Part shown: positions 5,935-12,100 of the stretch, one piece after another | Layout: each line of letters opens with the position of its first letter | How positions within the stretch are numbered: the first letter of the stretch is position 1 | Origin: a virus | Length of the DNA stretch: 28,870 bases | Virus record (IMG/VR): IMGVR_UViG_3300046010_000744 | Location: 1 to 28,870 of that record | Reading direction: 5' to 3' (one strand) | Position numbers and translations under genes: made by a program | Notes under the pieces: generated by a model | The model's input: the letters and a program-made list of their open reading frames with translations, nothing else | The model's database searches: none | What the model was told of the DNA's origin: nothing

Positions 5935-6212
5935 TTGATTGCAAGCTCCTTTATTTGATCTGACAAGAGCGCACCCACATCCCGACCGTTTACCGCCACC
6001 ATCTGAGCTTCCTTGCATTCGTAAACGATCTGAGCCGCATCCTTGATTGCGTTGTTGTATCCAGATTTGTATTGGTCATTACCATTCAGGATGATGTTGA
6101 TGGCATCCCGCACGAGCGCCGCGGCTTTACGGCTTTTGGCCAGCTGCTTAAGCTGATCATGCTGTTCGATCGGTATATAAACCGAATACGGAACTAGTTT
6201 TTTGCCTTCCAT
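5931..6212 (-). CDS. Ribbon-helix-helix-like DNA-binding protein
   Basis: 93 residues. The N-terminal 45 residues fit the Arc/MetJ/CopG ribbon-helix-helix plan: a strand VPYSVYIP, helix 1 EQHDQLKQLAKS, a turn, and helix 2 AALVRDAINIIL. The C-terminal half is helical (YNNAIKDAAQIVYECKEAQ). Such dimers bind short palindromes in the major groove, and the window offers candidate sites at 8784-8806 and 3717-3749. It is a candidate regulator of the early operon. The fold is inferred from the pattern and is only moderately sure. Confidence 0.65.
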   Translation of the reverse strand: MEGKKLVPYSVYIPIEQHDQLKQLAKSRKAAALVRDAINIILNGNDQYKSGYNNAIKDAAQIVYECKEAQMVAVNGRDVGALLSDQIKELAIK

Positions 6213-6631
6213 TTTTTGTAATCCTCGTTAACCTTCTTCAGCCTAAGTCGGGCTTCTTGATTGGTCTTTAATTCCGACCGGGACTGGACGCCAAGATACT
6301 CACGTACCCAGTTCGTAGCTTCTTCTTCATTGGCATCAAAGATCTGACTATCGTCGTGCAGGTATTCCCAGAATTCTTTTTCTCGGCACAGAACTCCAGC
6401 CAACCGTATGGCCCGATCTCCTTCAAACTCTTGATCGCGCTCCATGGGCTGATGGTCTTGGTTCAACCGAACCATGACCACCTGATAGTGCGAGCCAACA
6501 AAATCCCGCATCAGTTCATTCGGGATGTCATCCGGGTGGATGCACAGGGTCAGCACGAACCCTGTCTTGTCCTGCTTCAGAGCGACCTTGATTGCCTCAA
6601 ATTGAAGCGTAGGTATCTCAGAAAGGGACAT
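6194..6631 (-). CDS. Early phage protein of unknown function
   Basis: 145 residues from MSLSEIPTLQF. An ATG three codons upstream sits directly on AGGAGG, too close to be used, whereas the ATG at 6631 is nine bases from AGGAGG, so this is the preferred start. The N-terminal half looks alpha/beta (QFEAIKVALKQDKTGFVLTLCIHPDDIP, SHYQVVMVRL) and the C-terminus is basic and helical (EARLRLKKVNEDYKKWKAKN). No motif was recognised. It lies between the SSB-like gene and the RHH-like gene, overlapping both by a few bases. A role in recombination or replication is guessed from position only. Confidence 0.7.
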   Translation of the reverse strand: MSLSEIPTLQFEAIKVALKQDKTGFVLTLCIHPDDIPNELMRDFVGSHYQVVMVRLNQDHQPMERDQEFEGDRAIRLAGVLCREKEFWEYLHDDSQIFDANEEEATNWVREYLGVQSRSELKTNQEARLRLKKVNEDYKKWKAKN

Positions 6632-6917
6632 CTTCGTCATCCTCCTGGTCTAGCGCTTGTTGCTTGGGGGCTGGCTCAGCCTTCTTCTGAGGAATGAACG
6701 GTTCAGAAAAGGTAATAAAGGTGTAATCCCGGCCGGTATTGGTGGTCCGATTCCATGCGGCTACAGCTATCTTGACCGGATCTTCTCCCTTGGAAATCAG
6801 ATCCAATAGCAGGCGCTTATCAATCACCGCATCGCCACGCATATCGGGATGCTTGTCATCGGTCTTCTTATCGTTCTTCCAAAGAGACCCGGTGTTTGGT
6901 TTGGGTATAAAGGTCAT
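6618..6917 (-). CDS. SSB-like small protein with acidic C-terminal tip
   Basis: 99 residues. The start (FIPKPNTGSLWKNDKK) and a beta-rich middle (KIAVAAWNRTTNTGRDYTFITFSEPF) suggest a small OB-like or DUF736-like domain. The end is a Pro/Gln linker followed by EDDEDVPF. That acidic tip with terminal Pro-Phe is the hallmark of bacterial SSB tails that recruit repair proteins. It sits directly after ERF, whose substrate is single-stranded DNA, so a single-strand-binding or ERF-partner role is likely. Domain identity is tentative; the tail motif is plain. Confidence 0.65.
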   Translation of the reverse strand: MTFIPKPNTGSLWKNDKKTDDKHPDMRGDAVIDKRLLLDLISKGEDPVKIAVAAWNRTTNTGRDYTFITFSEPFIPQKKAEPAPKQQALDQEDDEDVPF

Positions 6918-7618
6918 GCTGCCTCCTTAAATTTGGCGCGGGCCGTAGAAAACTTATCCATCAGATCTTTAAAGAACACAGCGTCCTGAGCCTTTACCTC
7001 TTCGAATAGTTGCTTGTTTTTCTTGTAGATGGCCATGACATCTTCTTCGCTATTGGCAAAGTCTAGAAGCTTGTTTGCCGCTTCTTCGACCAGCTCCATC
7101 CAATCAGCATCGCCCGGGGTTCCTGTCACAACCATCTGCCAATCGCCAGACTTTCCTTCGATCGTTTCTTTCTTGGGGGCCGGCTTTGGCTCAGCAGCTA
7201 CAGCTTTGGGTACAGGCTTTGGTGCCAATGCTTCTTTCCCCGTTGTGGCATCGAGGGCGTCATGCTCCACGATCTCTAGGGCATTGACGTACAGATAGCG
7301 TCGGAGATACGAGATCGATGCACCCAGGTTTTGCACAGGGTGACATCCCTTGAGTTCTGCCGCGGCCATCGGGGCCGTGAACAAGACGTAGTCCTCCGGC
7401 TTCTCTACGTTATATACCGTCAAAGTAGCATCGTTAACACCACACCTAAACACAGGGCAAAGGCCAGTATCAGCAAAGATGGTTTGAACAGCCGGTAGAA
7501 AATCTTGAAGCTCGAAATATTCATAGCCTGCAAACTTGTTCTTTCCTGATTTATTAAGCTTTTTTTCCTGAAGCAGTAGTCTCGCTAATTGCAGCTTTTG
7601 ATACACGTTCTGTGTCAT
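6914..7618 (-). CDS. erf: ERF-family single-strand annealing protein
   Basis: 234 residues. The first 130 match the ERF family: KNKFAGYEYFELQDFLPAV, the strand-rich DATLTVYNVEK region, and the family signature GASISYLRRYLY followed by LEIVEHDALDA. ERF proteins such as that of P22 form rings that anneal complementary strands and circularise phage genomes. The C-terminal 100 residues are a Pro/Ala/Lys linker and a helical tail with LLDFANSEEDVMAIYKKNKQLF. GAGGTG seven bases before the ATG supports the start. The first 65 bases overlap the preceding gene. The adjacent exonuclease and SSB-like gene complete a recombination module. Confidence 0.92.
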   Translation of the reverse strand: MTQNVYQKLQLARLLLQEKKLNKSGKNKFAGYEYFELQDFLPAVQTIFADTGLCPVFRCGVNDATLTVYNVEKPEDYVLFTAPMAAAELKGCHPVQNLGASISYLRRYLYVNALEIVEHDALDATTGKEALAPKPVPKAVAAEPKPAPKKETIEGKSGDWQMVVTGTPGDADWMELVEEAANKLLDFANSEEDVMAIYKKNKQLFEEVKAQDAVFFKDLMDKFSTARAKFKEAA

Positions 7619-7820
7619 TTAAGGTCACCTCGATAAGTTTTTCTAAGTAATGGGAAGCTTTGATTAAATCCTCAACGCCGCCTTTCTCTTTGTAACGGGA
7701 TACGTACTTCACGATGTTGCCCTCAAGGTATCCCAGCTTGTTGGCAATGATGTAATCCCAAGGTTGGATGGGCTTTTCAATGTAATGCCGCCCACCCACC
7801 TGCTCCTCATTGGCTGTCAT
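7554..7820 (-). CDS. DUF3310 (SaV-like) protein
   Basis: 88 residues. It has the DUF3310 pattern: an N-terminal HYIEKPIQPWDYI, then a central GYLEGNIVKYVSRYKEKGG and a helical ASHYLEKLIE. The family is common in phage early regions and has been called a nucleotide kinase in annotations, but there is no P-loop and its role is not established. AGGAG six bases before the ATG sets the start. The C-terminal 21 residues lie in the overlap with erf. It comes between the exonuclease and the annealing protein. Confidence 0.88.
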   Translation of the reverse strand: MTANEEQVGGRHYIEKPIQPWDYIIANKLGYLEGNIVKYVSRYKEKGGVEDLIKASHYLEKLIEVTLNDTERVSKAAISETTASGKKA

Positions 7821-8689
7821 TTACTCTCCTGATACTCCCGCCATTGCTGGCAATAGTTGGAAACTGGGCAGAAAGATTCACATCGGGTGCGACTGCCCGG
7901 ACGCACTTCGATCTCGTAAGCTTTTCCTAATTTGGCGATCGTCTCTAAGGCTTCTTGGTTGGTTGTGTGAACCGATCTAGCCCTCGCACCACCGACTTTC
8001 TTCACCGCCCACATGGTCGGCTTCTCCCACATCTCCTCCGGGGTGCAGGCCGGCAGGTTGCCATCGGTCTCTAACTCAAACTCGCAAGAAGAATGAGCAT
8101 GGATACGCTCTTTAATGAACTCCTCCCGCTGCTCAAACGGCCATAGCTTGATGGGGATCTCCTTGACCGGGGCCTCTGGGTAGCCTTCCCGGGTAGCAGC
8201 ATCGCGGCGGCTCCAGTCCCGGATGATGGCCACAATGCCCAGGGAAATCACCGGTATCTTCTTGACCTGCTCCACCAGGTAGGCATACAGGTTCAGCTGC
8301 TGCTCCCACTCGATCTTTTCGTTCATCACGGCCCAGGCTGAGACGGTCTTGTAGTCCCGGATCTCGATGAAGTTATCCCCCTTGATCTGGAGGTCGATAG
8401 CCCCGGAGATCTTCCAGCCATCGATCTCGGTAGACAGGCGCTCCTCAACTATGTGGTTGTCATCTTGGCCATGCTCTAAGACCTTGTGGACAGCCGAGCC
8501 AAAAATCGACCAGACCATGTCCGAGACGTCCTGCTCAAGCTCATCCTCAAACTTCTTGGTCAGGGCTACGATCTTGGGGCTATTGATCAGCTGGGTAACA
8601 GAGAGATTCGCTTTGCCCTTGGAATAAGTCGGGCGCTCCAGTACATTGATAAATGTCTGGGGAATGTTGAACTTGTTGGTTAATTTCAT
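7817..8689 (-). CDS. Cas4/RecB-like PD-(D/E)XK exonuclease
   Basis: 290 residues from MKLTNKF. AGGAG a few bases before this ATG favours it over an in-frame ATG 13 codons upstream. The nuclease core is visible: GSAVHKVLEHG (H68), ISGAIDL (D99), EIRDYKT (E109, D112, K114) and the Q-motif EQQLNLYAYLVE (Q131), the order of the RecB/Cas4 PD-(D/E)XK family. The C-terminus has RCESFCPVSNYCQQW, three cysteines that with one further upstream could hold an Fe-S cluster as in Cas4/AddB. It probably resects DNA ends for ERF annealing. It is the first gene of the leftward operon, about 20 bases from the predicted transcription start. Confidence 0.9.
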   Translation of the reverse strand: MKLTNKFNIPQTFINVLERPTYSKGKANLSVTQLINSPKIVALTKKFEDELEQDVSDMVWSIFGSAVHKVLEHGQDDNHIVEERLSTEIDGWKISGAIDLQIKGDNFIEIRDYKTVSAWAVMNEKIEWEQQLNLYAYLVEQVKKIPVISLGIVAIIRDWSRRDAATREGYPEAPVKEIPIKLWPFEQREEFIKERIHAHSSCEFELETDGNLPACTPEEMWEKPTMWAVKKVGGARARSVHTTNQEALETIAKLGKAYEIEVRPGSRTRCESFCPVSNYCQQWREYQESK

Positions 8690-8715
8690 TTTTACTCCTA
8701 GCAGTAGACAATTGA

Positions 8716-8744
8716 ATTTTGGACCCAAAGAAATATCATGTCAA
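8716..8744 (-). promoter_or_regulatory. Leftward early promoter
   Basis: On the minus strand, a perfect -35 hexamer TTGACA (8739-8744) is followed, after exactly 17 bases, by CAAAAT (8716-8721), a four-of-six -10 match. Transcription would begin near 8709, about 20 bases before the exonuclease ATG with its AGGAG. It is well placed to drive the whole operon down to the terminator at 2256-2287. Confidence 0.65.
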
Positions 8745-8783
8745 TAGGTCATACCCATGTTGAATCATGTAATATATAAATTC

Positions 8784-8806
8784 TCAGTGTAACACTGTTA
8801 CACTGA
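8784..8806. promoter_or_regulatory. Perfect 23-bp palindromic operator in the divergent gap
   Basis: Arms TCAGTGTAACA and TGTTACACTGA flank a single central C with no mismatch. Such symmetry is typical of a dimeric regulator site. It lies about 40 bases upstream of the leftward -35, where an activator would bind. It also lies just downstream of an AT-rich TATAAA (8775-8780) that could be the -10 for rusA, where a repressor would bind. The cognate protein could be the wHTH or RHH-like protein in this window or one encoded outside it. Confidence 0.75.
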
Positions 8807-8844
8807 CATTCATCAATAAAATCAATAACTTAGGCTAAACGACC

Positions 8845-9198
8845 ATGCACATCCAGCTTGAACTACCGATGCCACCTAGTGTTAACCACTACTGGGGAGT
8901 CAATGGAAAGCAAAGATTTTTGGGAAAAAAAGGTAAAGAGTTTCGTGTTTCCGTGGCTGAAGCCTGCCTGGATGCAAACGTCCAGCCCCTCGATGGGAGG
9001 CTTTCTGTACACATAGCGCTGTTCCCAGCCAATCGCATAAGGTTCGATATCGACAATCGCATCAAAAGCCTCTTAGATGCCCTAGAACACGCTGGCTGCT
9101 TCCATGATGACGAGCAGGTCGATGAGCTGCATGTGACCCGCCAGGGGGTAAAAATTGGCGGGGGCTGTACCGTTGTGATCCTGCCGATTACAGGTTAG
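8845..9198 (+). CDS. rusA: RusA-family Holliday junction resolvase
   Basis: 117 residues, the usual RusA length. It starts with the family's LELPMPPSVNHYWG, and the active-site block FDIDNRIKSLLDALEHAG carries D68, D70 and K74, followed by DDEQVDEL (D88, D89). These match the acidic residues and lysine that E. coli RusA uses to cut four-way junctions. It would resolve recombination or replication intermediates before packaging. It is the only convincing rightward gene. Only a weak TTAGG-like ribosome binding site precedes the ATG. Its 3' end overlaps the convergent 1845-residue gene by 11 bases, with no terminator between them. Confidence 0.92.
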   Translation: MHIQLELPMPPSVNHYWGVNGKQRFLGKKGKEFRVSVAEACLDANVQPLDGRLSVHIALFPANRIRFDIDNRIKSLLDALEHAGCFHDDEQVDELHVTRQGVKIGGGCTVVILPITG

Positions 9199-12100
9199 CC
9201 ATCCGGCGCAGTTCTTTGATATCAATGTTCCGGAGCATATCCCGCTCCATCTCACGCAACTGATTGATCTCCGTCCGCTTTTCAGAGGCAGACATCTCAG
9301 AAGCTGGTAAGTTAGTAATCACTGATATACGGCGACGGATATTGCTGAGCGCTTCGGTGATGTTATTAACCGCCTTCTGCATCCCAACCCTGGTTGCCTT
9401 GTCCTCATTGGCCAAGAACTCCTCGATGTCGGCTGGGCTACGGCGCTTGATATCGTTGAAGGTATTGGCCGCTTTGGCCACCTCATCCCGAAGGACGTAG
9501 AAGTCATTCTTAAGCCCAGTCTCAAAGGGCCGGGAGATAAATCCACTGGTTCCTGGAAGGGCTGCTATGGCCTCCGTAAACGACAGCTCCGGCCGCGGAA
9601 CTCCAACAGCGTTATGCAGGATTGGGTTGGTTGCGTAAACGATCAACCCGCCCAGAGATCCCAGCATGCCGCGGAATAAGTGATCAGCTGCGATCGGGGA
9701 GATCAGACCAGTCTGACCAAATAGCTTGGCCAGCTCTGAGGTTGAATCGTTGAACTGCCGCTCTAACTCCAGACCTTTTTGGAACGTACCAATCAGCGGC
9801 CGGCCCTGGAAGAAGTTGTAGTTCACAGCCACCTCGACCGCGGGCTTGATTGCCTGGGGAACAGGGGTAGGACCAAGCAGGATATTGCCCAGAGCTGCCT
9901 TCATCGAATCCCGGAATTTGCGTCCATCGGCCATGCCCTGATCCGTCATCAGCATGTACATATGCTCGGTCAGGATCTTTGGCATCGAGAAGATGTCAGT
10001 ACGGATCGGGATCGTCATGCCCGTGCCTGGGATTATGAACAACCGATCACGCATTACGGACGGCTTATCGATGTAGTCCTCATCGTCATCCATGGCCATG
10101 GCGTAGATCAATGACAGCGCCATAACTGTGCCGGTCGTAGCAGCCAAGGTCTTCAATGCATCTTCCCGTGCAGATGGAGAGATGCCAACCCCAGAGATAG
10201 TCTTGATGGCCACATGCTGAGCTGCAAGGTAGGCGTTAAAGAACGGCACCACCTGGCCAAGCATCCGAATGGTCGGGCTGCTACCGCGGTTACGGAAGTT
10301 GATGATGGCAAAAGCTTTCTCAATCGCTTCGGCTGGAGACAATCCTTGAGCGATCGATGCGCTGTAAACGGCCTGACGAACAGCATTGTCAGAAGCCATG
10401 GAGATATGCTCAAGCATCCCCTTAACTTTGTTCCATATGCCAGGTGTCTTTTTCAGTCCAGCTGCTACTTCGGCGTCGTTACGAGCCACGGCAGCAGAAA
10501 AGTCACGGATGCCTACCGCACCGAACCGTTTTAATTCTTCATGCACCTTGCTTGACTTAGTCAGCGTCTGAATAAACTCCTTGACCGCCCTGGCTGGAAT
10601 ACTCAGAGCAAACCTAGTCTTTAGACCAGACGAGAACATAGCTGCAAAGGCGTCCTGCGGAACCTGAGATACCGAGAACAGCGGATACAGAACCACGGAC
10701 TGACGCAGGAAGTTAGACATCGAGGCGAACACTTTCCATATCGGAAGCGCAACGCTCTCCAGTCCAGCAAAGGATTCCATGAATAGCGGGTCTGCCATGT
10801 CGTAGAACCGTGGCTCACCGTTCTCCCATACTCGTACAGCGTTCGGACCTTTCTTGGCCTCGGTCACCGGGGTAGCCAAACCAAACTCAACAGCTGCGTT
10901 TACCTTGGCTTGAGCTAACTTATTCATCACAGACCGCTTGACCGCGTATTGCGTCCAGCGAACCATGTTGTCAAAGATATCTGCTACGGGTAAGTCAGAT
11001 CCCTTGAACTTCTTTTCTTTGGCCTGAACTTGGAGTCCACGAAGGATCTCTTTCGGGCCTAGATTCTTTTCAATCTGGTCTTCCCTGTAGAACGGCACAT
11101 AGTCGATGTTTGAAAGCATGACCTCTGCTTCGTCTTCCGACCACAGCCCGCTGTCTACCAGAACCCTTATCGCGTTCTGACGGATACCGCCCCAGATATC
11201 TGCAACCTTTTCCAGCTCAGGAATTGTCTTAGCAAGTTCAAGACCGGCATCGATCTGATCCCGATCCATGTGAACATACTTGTATTTTTTGGTTGCCTTA
11301 CGCAGCTCTTGTTCAGCTATCTTTTCAGCATTTGCATCGCCATCATCGATGGCTTTCTGTAACTTGTCCCGGGCATCAAATACCTCAGCATCGATGCGTT
11401 CGTTATATTCCATGACGCCATTTAGACGCCTGGCTTCGAAGAATGTGTGACCAACCCGCTCTGCCTCTTCCTTGGTCAGGCCATGGTTCTTGGCAATCTC
11501 ATCAAGAGATTTTGAAAGCTCAATGAAATTATTTGGATCGTTGACCGCCTCGTATTTGTATAACTTTGGATCGTAGTTGATGCTGCCATACTGGATGAAC
11601 AAGCTAGCCAAGGCGTCGGCGTGTACAGCTTGGTTAGAACTAATGCTGAGCAAGAGTCCAATCTTGTCTTCTTGACTCATTGTTGTGTCATCGATCATCC
11701 GACGGATGGCATTGTTCAACGCTGCATCGGTAGCAAATGCCTTGGTCTCAATCTTGTCCAAGAAAGTAATGATTGCTTTTTTGGTAGCTTCTTTGGTCAA
11801 AGATGGATTCTCAGAAGCCTTTTTAAATAGCTCGTTAGCTTTTTCAACCAGTGTGGGTTCGACCTTTTGTTGACGGCCCAAGGATTCCACAGTATCCATA
11901 GCTGCCTGACCAGCAGAGCTACGCTTGGCAGCAGGCTTTTTGGCTTTAGCGAATACGGCCCGACCCTCAGCTGATGGAGCAGCAGCCTTAGATCTGCCCT
12001 CAATCACGTAGTCACGGGCAGAATCGAGGAGACTTTGTACTTCTGCATCATTCAACGTCTTGACGCCAAGCATCTTGGCAAACTGACGGATGATGTTTTT

